From: Dokdonella_A sp963834755
Lineage (GTDB): Bacteria > Pseudomonadota > Gammaproteobacteria > Xanthomonadales > Rhodanobacteraceae
DNA length: 64,000 nt
Direction: 5' to 3'
NCBI GenBank assembly: GCA_963834755.1
Contig: CAWICQ010000009.1
Span: forward strand, 310,001 to 374,000
Shown here: positions 25,849-40,502 of the stretch, piece after piece
Numbering within the stretch: position 1 is the stretch's first letter
How the letters are laid out: the number at the start of each line of letters is the position of its first letter
Notes under the pieces: model-generated
What the model saw: the letters and a program-made list of their open reading frames with translations, nothing else
What the model was told of the DNA's origin: nothing
Databases searched by the model: none
Translations under genes and position numbers: made by a program

Positions 25849-27261
25849 TCAGAGATCGTCGAACCCGTTGCTGAAGATGTCGTCGACCGGAAACTCGTAC
25901 GCGCCGAGGTCGTAACCCGCGCCCTGCGGCCGCGGCCGGCCTTCGACATCGATATTGGGCGCGAGATCCGGACTGCCCGAGTCGATCGCCGCGGCGCCTG
26001 GCACGAGATGCAGATCGAACGGCGGCGCGACGAACAGCGCCGCAGCATCGACGAACTGCAAGTTGTGATCATCTGTGATGTTGATGCCGCTGAGCTCGAA
26101 ATCGGCCGACAGATTATTGCGCACGATCACGTTGTCGCTCGGCGTTCCGTCCTTGTGGTCGGTGACCATGATCCACGGCGGACCCGGCTCGCCGTCGATG
26201 TTGTCGATCACCGAGTTGTTGACGATGCGCGAATCGCGCATGCCGTAGAAGCTGATGCCGTGCCAGTGATCGGTGATGACGACGTTGTTCTCGACGATCC
26301 AGTCGACGAAGAAACCGTCGAAACATCCGATCCCTTGCATGGAATTCCGCAGCGGATCGTTCGGATCGGTCGAGTTGATGAAGATGTTTCCGCGCAGCAC
26401 GACGCCGGTGACCTGGCCCGTGCCGACTTGTCCGTCCGATCCGACCGACCAGCTCTGGAAGCCGTCGTCGTGGTTGGGATCGTCGGGATCGCCGATCTTG
26501 TCGTTCTGCACGCGGTTGTATTCGAACACGTCGTAATCGCCGAGACCGCGCAGGCCGTCCGCTGAGAATCCGTCGATGACGTTGTGGCGGATGCTCGCGT
26601 ACGCACCGTCGACGCCGATGCCGAAGCGCACGTTGCGCAGCGTGTTGTCGTGCACGCTGATGCGTGCCGCGCCGACATCGATGCCGCTCGAAGCGAGATT
26701 GACCCACTCGTTCGCGCCCCACGACGACGCATCGTCGACGCTGAAGAGGTCGCTTCCGGAAAATTCGATATCCCAGGCCGGGCCGAAATAATTGTGGTCG
26801 CTGATGTCGACCATCGTGATCTGCTCGTTGGCCGTCGCGTACGAAGGGCTGATCGAAAGGCCGCGCACGATCCAGTTCTGCGCAGCCTGCACGGTCAGGC
26901 TGCGCGCGTGCGGAGACTGGCCGGCTTCCGCGGCAACGGTGATCGGTGCCATGTTGTACGCATGTTCGATGACCAGATCGCCGTGGTATCCGCTGCGCAA
27001 CCACAGCGTGTCGCCCGCGCGCACCGGCGCACCCGGATTGACGACGACGAGCTGCATATCCGGTTGGTAGGGATACGAAGGCCAGTCCTGCGTCTCGATG
27101 AGCCCTGCATCGAACACGGCCTGCAGCGAGCGCCACGGATTCGACGCGCTGCCGTCGCCGACATCGCTGCCGTTGACCGGATCGATATAGAAATCGTTCG
27201 CGCGCGCTTGCGCGGCGGCAATGAACAGGAATCCGAGCACCATTCGGCGTGTGGCGTTCAT
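25849..27261 (-). CDS. Secreted right-handed beta-helix protein with C-terminal IFxNGF motif
   Basis: A 470-residue exported protein. The signal peptide is 'MVLGFLFIAAAQARAND' after a short basic start. 'FYIDPVNGSDVGDGSASNPW' is the typical opening of secreted parallel beta-helix proteins. The middle has repeated coils rich in N-x-(I/V), such as 'SVHDNTLRNVRFGIGVDGAY', 'ASIRHNVIDGFSADG' and 'VIVRNNLSADFELSGINITD'. 'AAIDSGSPDLAPNIDVEGRP' and 'GAGYDLGAYEF' end the domain in the usual way (choice-of-anchor-like). The extreme C-terminus 'DDIFSNGFDDL' may be a sorting or processing tag, since the next gene product ends similarly. Polysaccharide lyase activity is possible but no catalytic residues are clear. 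Confidence 0.8.
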   Translation of the reverse strand: MNATRRMVLGFLFIAAAQARANDFYIDPVNGSDVGDGSASNPWRSLQAVFDAGLIETQDWPSYPYQPDMQLVVVNPGAPVRAGDTLWLRSGYHGDLVIEHAYNMAPITVAAEAGQSPHARSLTVQAAQNWIVRGLSISPSYATANEQITMVDISDHNYFGPAWDIEFSGSDLFSVDDASSWGANEWVNLASSGIDVGAARISVHDNTLRNVRFGIGVDGAYASIRHNVIDGFSADGLRGLGDYDVFEYNRVQNDKIGDPDDPNHDDGFQSWSVGSDGQVGTGQVTGVVLRGNIFINSTDPNDPLRNSMQGIGCFDGFFVDWIVENNVVITDHWHGISFYGMRDSRIVNNSVIDNIDGEPGPPWIMVTDHKDGTPSDNVIVRNNLSADFELSGINITDDHNLQFVDAAALFVAPPFDLHLVPGAAAIDSGSPDLAPNIDVEGRPRPQGAGYDLGAYEFPVDDIFSNGFDDL

Positions 27262-27351
27262 CGGGCAATCCCGTGGGGGCGAGCGACGTGCACATCGCGA
27301 CGCGTCTATCTCAGCACGCGTCACTGCGCCGGCGCAGTGACGCAGGTCGCG

Positions 27352-27597
27352 CTAGCGCGTTGCGCCGGGCATCGTCTCGACGCCGTCGGCGAAAATCGTG
27401 TCTCCGGCGGAATGCGTCATCGCCGGAAGGCTCGCAGACCGCCCTGCTTCGAGCGAGCGCATGGTTCCCTGCACCGGAACGCGAGCGGCGATATGGCGAA
27501 CCGTTTCGATCGGCTCGGCGCTCGTGGCCGAACGCAGGGCCAGCATGAGCAGCGTCGCGCTGACGGACAAGAGAGTTCGTTTCGCTCGATCATTCAT
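27352..27597 (-). CDS. Small secreted protein with C-terminal IFADGVE motif
   Basis: An 81-residue protein with a signal peptide ('TLLSVSATLLMLALRSATSA') and a short mature part ending in 'DTIFADGVETMPGATR'. This resembles the tail of the neighbouring beta-helix protein (DDIFSNGFDDL). The ribosome site is weak. No domain can be recognised. It may be a remnant of a larger secreted protein that kept only the N-terminal signal and the C-terminal tag, or a real small exported protein. It lies between the beta-helix gene and the NYN gene, all on one strand. Confidence 0.5.
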   Translation of the reverse strand: MNDRAKRTLLSVSATLLMLALRSATSAEPIETVRHIAARVPVQGTMRSLEAGRSASLPAMTHSAGDTIFADGVETMPGATR

Positions 27598-27632
27598 GAC
27601 ATGAATCTGCCGGGTTCGAGCGCACGACGCGC

Positions 27633-28394
27633 TTATCCGTCCCCCCGCGGCGGCGTTTCGCGACGGCGACTGCGCACGTAGGTCGCCGTCGTCGAGCCGT
27701 CGCCGATCTTGCGTTTCTCGATGTCGAACAAACCGCTCGCCGCGATCAGCTCGCTGAGCTTGCGGTAGCCGTAGTTGCGCGCGTCGAACTCGGGCGCCTG
27801 CTTGGCGATCGTGCTGCCGAGCGTGCCGAGCTGCGACCAGCCGCTGTCGTCCGATGATGCATCGGCCGCGTTGCGCAGCAGCGCGAACAGACGCCGATCC
27901 TGCTTGAGCTGCGCCATCGAACGCGGTTTCAGCGTCGCGCCGCCTTCGTCGTCCTTGGCGACGAGGATCTCGGTGTAGATGAACTTGTCGCAGGCCGATA
28001 CGAACGGCGCCGGCGTTTTTTTCTCTCCAAAGCCATAGACCACGAGACCCGCTTCGCGGATGCGCGCCGCGAGGCGCGTGAAATCGCTGTCGCTCGAGAC
28101 GATGCAGAAACCGCCGAGTCGTCCGGTGTAAAGCAGATCCATCGCGTCGATGATCAGCGCCGAATCGGTCGCGTTCTTGCCGGTCGTGTAACGGAACTGC
28201 TGGATCGGCTGGATCGCGTGCGTGAGGAGCGTTTCCTTCCAGCCTTTGAGCTGTGGCCCGGTCCAGTCGCCGTAGACACGCTTGACCGTCGCGGTGCCGT
28301 ACTTCGCGATCTCCGCGAGAAGGCCGTCGACGACCGCGGGCTGCGCGTTGTCGGCGTCGATGAGAACAGCGAGTGTTACCGAACCTGCGGCCAT
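27633..28394 (-). CDS. NYN-domain (LabA/PIN-like) protein with C-terminal OST-HTH/LOTUS domain
   Basis: A 253-residue protein. The NYN nuclease-like domain begins 'VTLAVLIDADNAQPAVVDGL', with 'VKRVYGDWT' and 'TTGKNATDSALIIDAMDLLY' (conserved acidic residues) and 'GGFCIVSSDSDFTRLAARIR'. Together these form the D-N-D acidic cluster of PIN-like metallonucleases. A charged linker leads to a C-terminal winged-helix OST-HTH/LOTUS-like segment ('DDSGWSQLGTLGSTIAKQAP', 'RNYGYRKLSELIAASGLFDI'), thought to bind RNA. The ATG at 28394 was chosen; a GTG four codons earlier is also possible. An RNA-processing role is likely from family knowledge. Confidence 0.88.
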   Translation of the reverse strand: MAAGSVTLAVLIDADNAQPAVVDGLLAEIAKYGTATVKRVYGDWTGPQLKGWKETLLTHAIQPIQQFRYTTGKNATDSALIIDAMDLLYTGRLGGFCIVSSDSDFTRLAARIREAGLVVYGFGEKKTPAPFVSACDKFIYTEILVAKDDEGGATLKPRSMAQLKQDRRLFALLRNAADASSDDSGWSQLGTLGSTIAKQAPEFDARNYGYRKLSELIAASGLFDIEKRKIGDGSTTATYVRSRRRETPPRGDG

Positions 28395-28637
28395 GGCGCG
28401 CGACACGAGAGGCTATGGAAACCGGAGCGTACTCCTGCGCGCCTCGATCCCGCCATCGGGAATTTCGCTCGCGTTCGTAAAGTGGTTCGCGCTCTCGGCA
28501 GTGACCCTCAATGGTTTGTCACCGATCGTCAGCCACCCGCCGCTTCGGGCGCGCAAGCGCGCGCGACGCACGATCGATCTGTGTCGCAACCGAGACGCGA
28601 TCGCACCGCGCTCGGACTCGACGACCGCTGCGCCAAC

Positions 28638-30355
28638 TCAGGTCGGGTCGCCCGAACGCGGAATCACGCGATTGCAGATCGCGCTGATGGCGGCCATGTC
28701 GGCCGGCTTGACGAGATGATGATCGAAACCGGCCTCGGCGGTGCGGCGGCGGTCTTCGGCATGGCCCCATCCGGTCACAGCGACCAGCGTGAGGTCGGCG
28801 CCGCTGGATGTCGCACGCAGGCTGCGCGCGACGTCGTAGCCGGACCTTCCCGGCATGCCAATATCGAGAAACACGACGTCCGGCGCAAACGCGTCGACGG
28901 TTTCCTCGGCCCGGTGCGGATCGTAAACGCAATGCGTCTGGTGCCCGAGCATCGTCAACATCATCGCGAGCGTGTCGGCGGAATCGTGATTGTCGTCGAC
29001 GATCAACGCGCGGCAACGGGCATTCGTTGCGGTGTTCTCCGTCGATGGCGCCGCGTCCGTCATCGCGATCGGCACGGACTCGATCGGCAGAGCGACTTTG
29101 AAGCAGCTGCCGCGGCCGAGTCCTTCGCTGTACGCCGCGATGCTGCCGCCGTGGAGTTCCACGATGCGCTTGACCAGCGTGAGGCCGATGCCCAGACCGC
29201 CGCGCGAACGCTCGACCGAGGTGTCGATCTGCGCGAACGCTTCGAAGATCGCCTGCGTCTGATCGGGCGCGAGACCGATACCGCGGTCCTTGACCTCGAT
29301 CTCGATCGTGGCGCCGTCGCTTTCGACCAAGAGCGATATCGGCGTGTTCGCAGGCGAATATTTCGCCGCGTTGTTGAGCAGATTCGAGAACACCTGCGAA
29401 AGCCGGTCCCGATCCGCGTACAGCGCAATCTCATCCCGCGGTGCTTGCACGTCGAGTCGATGGCGGTCCGCGTCGATCAGCGGCATCGCCATTTCGATCG
29501 AGGAGTCGAGCACTTCGCGCAACGTCGTCGGCGCGCGTTGCACGGTGAGCTTGCCGCGATTGATGCGAGCGATATCGAGCAGATCGTCGATGAGCCGCAC
29601 CAGCAGTTTTTGCTGGCGCTGCATCGCCTCGTGCAGCGGATCGATACGCCCGCCGAGGTGCAACGCGTTGAGTGCGTTGCCGAGCGCGGCCAGCGGATTG
29701 CGCAATTCGTGCGCCAGCGTGGCGAGGAACTCGTCCTTGCGGCGGTTGACTTCGAGCAGCCGCGTTTCCGCGCTGAGCCGCTCGGCGACTTCGGCCTGCA
29801 ACTGGATGTTGCGTGTCGCCAGCTCGTCATTCGCCTTGCGCAGCGATTCGTTGAAAACGACGAGCTCGCGCGCCTTCTCGTCGCGCAGCGCCGCGTTGGC
29901 CGCTTCGAGGCGCTGATTGACGAGCTGCAATTCGCGGCGCTTGCGAAACAGCTCGCTCAGCACCATCACCTTGCTGCGCAGGATCTCCGGAATGATCGGC
30001 ACTGTCACGTAGTCGACCGCGCCGAGCTTGTAACCGCGCATGCGATCCATGTCGGATACGTTCACGGCAGTGACGAAGATGATCGGCGTCTTTTCGAAGC
30101 GCGGATGCTGATGGATCAGGCTGGCGGTTTCGAAGCCGTCCATGCCGGGCATGTTGACGTCGAGCAGGATCAACGCGCATTCGCACTCCATCAGATGCTT
30201 GAGCGCCTCGGTGCCGGAGCTCGCCTCGATCAGGTTCTCACGGAGCGGAGCCAGGATCGCGCGATACACGAGCAAACGCGCCGGCTGATCGTCGACCAGC
30301 AGGATATCGACCGGATCGGCAACTGCGCCGGTCGAAGCGGAAAGCGCCTGTTCGG

Positions 30356-30359
<4 letters not shown>
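28638..30359 (-). CDS. Hybrid histidine kinase: REC - coiled coil - HisKA - HATPase - REC
   Basis: A 573-residue soluble kinase. Receiver 1 has 'VDILLVDDQPARLLVYRAIL' and phospho-acceptor D67 ('LILLDVNMPGMDGFE'). A coiled coil follows, then HisKA with H217 in 'DEFLATLAHELRNPLAAL'. The HATPase carries N-box 'FSNLLNNAAKYSPA', G1 'VKDRGIGLAPDQ' and G2 'GGLGIGLTLVKRIVELHGG'. A C-terminal receiver has D499 ('VVFLDIGMPGRSGYD'). There is no membrane segment. The start is a GTG whose TGA overlap (GTGA) with the stop of the upstream giant kinase means tight translational coupling, so the two probably work as one signalling unit. The N-terminal REC suggests input from another kinase. Confidence 0.93.
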
Positions 30360-35839
<5,480 letters not shown>

Positions 35840-36146
35840 AAGCTATCACAAGCCTGCGAACGCGTGCGTGCGTGGAGGCGCTGTGTGTCGCTCACGGCTG
35901 AGGCCGGTCGCGGCGTTCGATTTTCTGTCGCGGAATGGGCTTGTTCGCGCAGTGCGCTCGATGCGTGCGCGCGTGTTCACGCAGTCGAAAAAGCGATATC
36001 GGAATCCGCCGAACCATTCCGAGGCGACCGACCTGGCTCGACGCAGCCTGCAGGTCGAAATCCCGAATCGCATGGACTTCGCGCGTCGCCGCCCTTAGGC
36101 TCTTACCCAGTGCTTTGCTTGATCCAACACCAACGGGAGACAGGTC
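35840..36146. other. 307-base divergent intergenic region, no gene seen
   Basis: This lies between the start of the giant kinase (minus) and doxX-like gene (plus). Open frames cross it, but none has plausible composition and a start signal. The only clear element is the GGGAGA ribosome site just ahead of the gene at 36147. The kinase promoter is presumably here; I could not assign boxes. Confidence 0.45.
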
Positions 36147-36548
36147 ATGTCCGATGTGGGTTCGTTCTGGTCGCGGTGGTCACCGGCGCTTCTGAGCGTT
36201 CTGCGTATCGTCGTCGCGTTCCTATTCATGGAGCACGGCGCGATGAAGCTGTTCGGTTTTCCGGGCGCGGGCGATCACAAAGTGGAGCTCGCCTCGTTGA
36301 TGGGATTCGCCGGCATTCTCGAATTCTTCGGCGGCGGCCTCGTGCTGCTCGGACTGTTCACTCGCCCCGTCGCATTCATCCTGTCCGGCGAAATGGCGTT
36401 TGCGTATTTCATGGCGCACGCGCCGCAGGGATTCTGGCCGTTGCTCAATCAGGGCGAAGCGGCGGTGTTCTATTGCTTCGTATTTCTGTATTTCTCGGCG
36501 GCCGGTGGCGGACCCTGGAGTCTGGATCGCGCCATCAGACACGTATAG
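36147..36548 (+). CDS. DoxX-family membrane protein
   Basis: A 133-residue protein with four membrane helices. 'LLSVLRIVVAFLFMEHGAMK' with 'LFGFPG', 'LMGFAGILEFFGGGLVLLGL' and 'FTRPVAFILSGEMAFAYFMA' are the standard DoxX pattern, ending 'YFSAAGGGPWSLDRAI'. A strong GGGAGA ribosome site lies nine bases before the ATG. DoxX relatives sit in the inner membrane and have been linked to quinone or redox homeostasis, but most bacterial members lack a proven role. It may be followed by the gene at 36632 on the same strand. Confidence 0.92.
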   Translation: MSDVGSFWSRWSPALLSVLRIVVAFLFMEHGAMKLFGFPGAGDHKVELASLMGFAGILEFFGGGLVLLGLFTRPVAFILSGEMAFAYFMAHAPQGFWPLLNQGEAAVFYCFVFLYFSAAGGGPWSLDRAIRHV

Positions 36549-36631
36549 TCTCAACCCGATGCGTGGCGCGGCGGCACCGACGGCCGCGCCACGCGAACTG
36601 AGTCACGCGCGGCCGGACCGCGAACGGATTC

Positions 36632-38485
36632 ATGAGTCTGCCCGAGCCCCTGCCCGCCCACTCGCGCGCTGCACCCGCCGCGCGCTTGGATCCTCTGCTC
36701 TTCGCGCTGCTGTGCATTCTGCTGATCGGCGACGCAATGCGCGTGCTCGCCTCTTCGTCGGCGGGAGAAACGTTTCCTGCGGTCGATGCAATCGCGGTTT
36801 TCGTCGCTGCACTCGTTCTGATCGCGCTCGGATGGACCGCGTCGCGACGCGGCGGTGCGCAAGGACTGCTCGCGTTCGGAATCGGCGCGGCGGTCGGTTT
36901 CCTTTTCTACGCGCGTACGCTCGGGCTCGCGCTCGCCGATCCGACGGCGATCGGCTGGCTATTGAGGCGAGACTGGGCGCAGCACTACAGCGGCTGGGCG
37001 ATGTTCCGCCAGGCGCCGTGGCACTGGCCGCTCGGCGCGCTGCCGGAGGTCTGGTATCCGGTCGGCACGTCGATCGTCTACACCGATTCGCTGCCGCTGC
37101 TGGCGTTCTTGTTCAAGCCGTTGTCCACGTGGCTGCCCGAACCGTTCCAGTACATCGGGCTGTGGTTCCTGCTGAACTTCACGCTGCAGGGCGCTTTCGG
37201 CGCACTTCTGGTTTCGCGCGCGACACGCATGCCGGCGGCGATCCTCGCGGGCGCGGGGCTTTTCGTGTTCGCGCCGGTGCTTCTGCATCGCATCGGACAC
37301 GACACGCTGACCGCGCATTGGCTGCTGCTCGCCGCGCTGTGGCTCTATTTCCGCACGACAGCCCCGGCCAAACTCTCTGCCGAAGCGTGGCCGTGGTGGA
37401 TCATCACGGCGATCGCCGCGCTGGTGCATCCGTATCTCGCCGCAATGACGCTCGCGATCCAGGCCGCGGCGTGGTGGAAACGCGCGCGCGTCGACCGCGC
37501 GTGTTCGCCGCGCTCGTCTGTCTTCGCGTTCGGTATTTCGCTCGTTGTCGCGATCGCGATGTGGTGGATCTCCGGCGCGCTGATCCTGCGCGCGTCGGAC
37601 AGCTCCGGCGGAATTCTGTTCGGCCAGTACTCGATGAACCTACTGGCGTTCGTGAATTCGATGTACGCGTCGAACTTCCTTCCCGCGATGCGAGTGCCGC
37701 CCGGCCAGAACGAAGGGTTCGCGTATTTCGGCATCGGTGTTCTCGCGCTGCTTGCAATCCTGCTCGTGAATCTCGTACGCGATCGGCGTGTCGCGGGTGC
37801 GGGGCGCGAATGGGTCCCGCTCGCGATCGTCGCGATGGCCCTGCTCGTGTTTGCGGTCGGCGCCTTGATCGCCGTCGGTCCCTGGACGCTGCTCGACCTT
37901 TCGTTCAGCAGCCGTCTGCTTGGCCTGTTCCGCTCGTCGGGACGCTTTGTCTGGGTCGCGTACTACGCGCTGATGCTGCTGGCGATCATCCACGTGCTTC
38001 GGCGCTTCGCGCCGTCGACCGCGAGCGTGCTGCTCAGTGCGGCGCTAATCCTGCAGATGCTCGATCTCTCGGCGTGGCACATACGCGTTGCGCACTTGCG
38101 CGCCAACGCCGATGTGCTGCCGGCGGCCGCGCGGCTCGACGATCCGCGCTGGCAAACACTCGCCGACGGACGACACCATCTGACTTTGCTGCCGCCTTCG
38201 GCGTGCAGCGAAACCGCGCCGCCGTATCTGCCGATGCAGCTCTTCGCAGCGACGCATGCGCTGACCTTCAACTCAGGCTATCTCGCGCGCTGGAACTCGC
38301 GCGAAACCGGGCGCTATTGCCAAGCACTCGCCCGAGAGCTCGCCGAAGGATCCTGGAGCGCCGACGATCTCTATGTGATCGGCGCGGACTGGACAGCGAA
38401 GTTCCACGAATCGGCAAGCACGGCACGCTGTGAGGAGCTGAACGGCTACGAGGCCTGTGTCTTCGACCGTCCGGCGCCGCCCTGA
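36632..38485 (+). CDS. Large polytopic membrane protein, DUF6311-like (glycosyltransferase-C-like)
   Basis: A 617-residue protein with roughly eleven membrane helices and a soluble C-terminal domain of about 150 residues. The first periplasmic loop 'LLRRDWAQHYSGWAMFRQAP', with 'WYPVGTSIVYTDSLPLLAFL', carries an acidic residue in the place typical of GT-C glycosyltransferases. The C-terminal domain has several cysteines ('PSACSETAP', 'TGRYCQAL', 'ARCEELNGYEACVFD') likely to pair in the periplasm. I associate this pattern with the DUF6311 family, whose activity has not been established to my knowledge. It may transfer sugars to a surface molecule. Confidence 0.6.
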   Translation: MSLPEPLPAHSRAAPAARLDPLLFALLCILLIGDAMRVLASSSAGETFPAVDAIAVFVAALVLIALGWTASRRGGAQGLLAFGIGAAVGFLFYARTLGLALADPTAIGWLLRRDWAQHYSGWAMFRQAPWHWPLGALPEVWYPVGTSIVYTDSLPLLAFLFKPLSTWLPEPFQYIGLWFLLNFTLQGAFGALLVSRATRMPAAILAGAGLFVFAPVLLHRIGHDTLTAHWLLLAALWLYFRTTAPAKLSAEAWPWWIITAIAALVHPYLAAMTLAIQAAAWWKRARVDRACSPRSSVFAFGISLVVAIAMWWISGALILRASDSSGGILFGQYSMNLLAFVNSMYASNFLPAMRVPPGQNEGFAYFGIGVLALLAILLVNLVRDRRVAGAGREWVPLAIVAMALLVFAVGALIAVGPWTLLDLSFSSRLLGLFRSSGRFVWVAYYALMLLAIIHVLRRFAPSTASVLLSAALILQMLDLSAWHIRVAHLRANADVLPAAARLDDPRWQTLADGRHHLTLLPPSACSETAPPYLPMQLFAATHALTFNSGYLARWNSRETGRYCQALARELAEGSWSADDLYVIGADWTAKFHESASTARCEELNGYEACVFDRPAPP

Positions 38486-38614
38486 GCCCGTGTACCTAGA
38501 CGTGACGTGACACGTCGCTCCTTTTCGCCCGTATCGCGGCGGTGCGCGGTTCAGATAGGCATCATTGGGCGTCAACAGCGACACGCTACTGACTCGCTAA
38601 TTTGTTTTCCATGC

Positions 38615-39460
38615 TCATCCACACTTCGAATACCCACAACTCAAACACGTCGCACACCCATCCATCATGATGACGGCGTTCGTGTTGCACTTGCCGCACA
38701 TGGTCGCGCCGGGCGGGAACGCACCGGGGGTTTCGATGGAGTCGGCGGCGTCCCGGCACGCGGCTTCGGCGCCGGCGCCGGCGAGGTCGGACGAAAAGGC
38801 GCTGGGTTCCGGCGTGCGCCGGGACGACGAATCCGAGGCGTGCGCGGACGACGACCCGGCGGTGTCTCCGTTTACTGGACTATTTTTTTTTACGCGCGAC
38901 TCATAGGCCGCGCGCTTTTCGGCGATCAGCGCACGTTGTTCGGGCGACATCTCCGGATCGTGCAACAGGCCGATCAACTTCAGATGCTTTTCGATCACGT
39001 AGCCGAGCTCGGCGACGATGCTCGACATATAGACGCCGCCGGCCTTGAAGTAGCCGCCGCGCGGGTCGAACACGGCTTTCAATTCCTCGACGAGGAAGGT
39101 GACGTCGCCGCCTTTCCTGAACACCGCGCTCATGATGCGCGTGAGCGCGACGATCCACTGGAAGTGGTCCATGTTCTTCGAGTTGATGAAGATCTCGAAC
39201 GGGCGGCGCAGCTCGTATTCGGTGCCGGCGTTGAGCACGATGTCGTTGATCGTGACGTAGAGCGCATGCTCGAACAGCGGCGACTTGATCTTGTAGGTGG
39301 CGCCGATCAGTGCATCGGGGCGCTCGACCTTTTCGTGCATCTGGATGACTTCGGCCATGACGACCGCGGGTGCGCTCGGCGCTTCCTCGACGGGCACGAT
39401 CTTGGTCTTCTCTTCCGGCTTCAAGACGCTGTAGCCCTTGATCTTCTTGCCGATCTTCAT
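38615..39460 (-). CDS. nrdJ: NrdJb: TSCPD-domain subunit of adenosylcobalamin-dependent ribonucleotide reductase
   Basis: A 281-residue protein corresponding to the C-terminal portion of class II reductases, here a separate gene as in Pseudomonas nrdJb. 'YKIKSPLFEHALYVTINDIV' and 'RRPFEIFINSKNMDHFQWIV' with 'KGGDVTFLVEELKAVFDPRG' are the TSCPD domain. The C-terminus 'MCGKCNTNAVIMMDGCATCL' plus 'SCGYSKCG' is a zinc ribbon bearing the terminal redox cysteines that would re-reduce the active site of NrdJa. The ATG at 39460 has AGGA seven bases before it. It is separated from nrdJa by two histone-like genes on the same strand. Confidence 0.88.
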   Translation of the reverse strand: MKIGKKIKGYSVLKPEEKTKIVPVEEAPSAPAVVMAEVIQMHEKVERPDALIGATYKIKSPLFEHALYVTINDIVLNAGTEYELRRPFEIFINSKNMDHFQWIVALTRIMSAVFRKGGDVTFLVEELKAVFDPRGGYFKAGGVYMSSIVAELGYVIEKHLKLIGLLHDPEMSPEQRALIAEKRAAYESRVKKNSPVNGDTAGSSSAHASDSSSRRTPEPSAFSSDLAGAGAEAACRDAADSIETPGAFPPGATMCGKCNTNAVIMMDGCATCLSCGYSKCG

Positions 39461-39556
39461 GGCCATTTCCTTTCCAACTCCTGTTTCATGTTGTGCAAAC
39501 GGCGTCCCGACGCGCCGCACGGATGCGGAGCGGGATCGTCATCGCAGAGCGGTGAA

Positions 39557-39823
39557 TCACTTCCTGCGTGCGCCCTTCTTCGCGGCGCGTTTTCTGGCCG
39601 GCGCTTTCTTCGCGGCCTTCTTGGCCGCCTTCTTGGCGGCCTTCTTTCGAGCGGGCGCTTTCTTGGCCGCGCCGGCTTTTTCGGCCGCGCTCTTGTGCGC
39701 CATGTCGGCGCGATGCGCGCGCTCGTAGGTCTGGATGTCCTTGAACGAGCCGTCGGCGTTGCGCACGGCGTAGAGCTTCTTGCCGGCGCTCGAGTACATG
39801 GTGGTGCGTTTGATCGGAGACAT
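39557..39823 (-). CDS. Lysine/alanine-rich histone H1-like small protein
   Basis: An 88-residue protein. The first ~45 residues form a small domain ('MSPIKRTTMYSSAGKKLYAV', then 'RNADGSFKDIQTYERAHRAD'). The rest is a highly basic tail of repeated 'KKAAKKAAKKAAKKAPARK' type. Such tails resemble the C-terminal domain of eukaryotic H1 and bacterial AlgP/HupN-like proteins and are expected to bind DNA without strict specificity. The N-terminal part reads as a short alpha/beta module seen before such tails in other bacteria. The gene sits between nrdJb and a second H1-like gene, all on the minus strand. Confidence 0.8.
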   Translation of the reverse strand: MSPIKRTTMYSSAGKKLYAVRNADGSFKDIQTYERAHRADMAHKSAAEKAGAAKKAPARKKAAKKAAKKAAKKAPARKRAAKKGARRK

Positions 39824-39892
39824 ACGCCGTACTCCTGCGGCGATCAGGGTGTCACCGCCGGCCGGCGCCGCGGCCGACCGGCGGCGTGTCGA

Positions 39893-40375
39893 TCATTTCC
39901 TGCGCCGCGCGCCTTTCCGGGCCGCCTTGCGTGCGCCCTTCTTCGGGCCCTTGGGTACCTTGCGCGCGACTTTCTTCGCGCTGCGCTTCACCGCGCGTTT
40001 CTTCGCCGCGACCTTGCGCTTCGCCTTCCGGGCAACCTTCTTCGCCGCCTTCTTGACGGCCTTGGCCTTCTTGGCGGCTTTCTTTACCGCCTTCTTGGCG
40101 GCCTTCTTGGCAGCCTTCTTCGCCGGCTTCTTGGCGACGGCGCTCTTGGCCTTCGCGACGACGGTACGCACGGTGCGCGCGGCCTGCTTGCGCGCCTTGG
40201 CGGCCTTCTTCGCAACTTTCTTCGCGGTGCTCTCGACTGCGGCCTTCGCATCCGATGCGGCACTGCCGACGGAACTGACGACGGCGCTCGCCGCATCGGC
40301 AACCGCGCCGCCGATCTGCGCTGCGCCTTCTTTCATGCTGTCGAACGAGTCGCCGAAACTGCCTTGATTCTGCAT
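39893..40375 (-). CDS. Histone H1-like basic protein (AlgP-type KAAKK repeats)
   Basis: A 160-residue protein. Residues 1-50 are neutral and alanine/serine-rich ('GDSFDSMKEGAAQIGGAVAD'). From residue ~50 to the end the protein is almost only Lys, Arg and Ala with Val, in 'KKAAKKAAKKAVKKAAKKAK' and 'KKVARKAKRKVAAKKRAVKR'-type repeats. This matches the C-terminal region of AlgP-like and H1-like bacterial proteins that compact DNA. The DNA repeats are GCCTTCTTGGCGGC-type runs. It lies just after nrdJa on the same strand. Confidence 0.8.
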   Translation of the reverse strand: MQNQGSFGDSFDSMKEGAAQIGGAVADAASAVVSSVGSAASDAKAAVESTAKKVAKKAAKARKQAARTVRTVVAKAKSAVAKKPAKKAAKKAAKKAVKKAAKKAKAVKKAAKKVARKAKRKVAAKKRAVKRSAKKVARKVPKGPKKGARKAARKGARRRK

Positions 40376-40502
40376 GGTAGGTTCCCCTCTCCGGTTATCT
40401 GGCCTGACTGGATCTGGATTCAGAGATCTGAACGGTACAAGACGTGATGGCTCGACGGCGACCGCGACTCGCAGACACTGCGCGCCATGGCGCTAAGCAT
40501 AC

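Noticed and set aside
39600..40240. Low-complexity repeats of GCCTTCTTGGCGGC as non-coding satellite
   Set aside because: They are in frame within two genes and give the Lys/Ala-rich tails.
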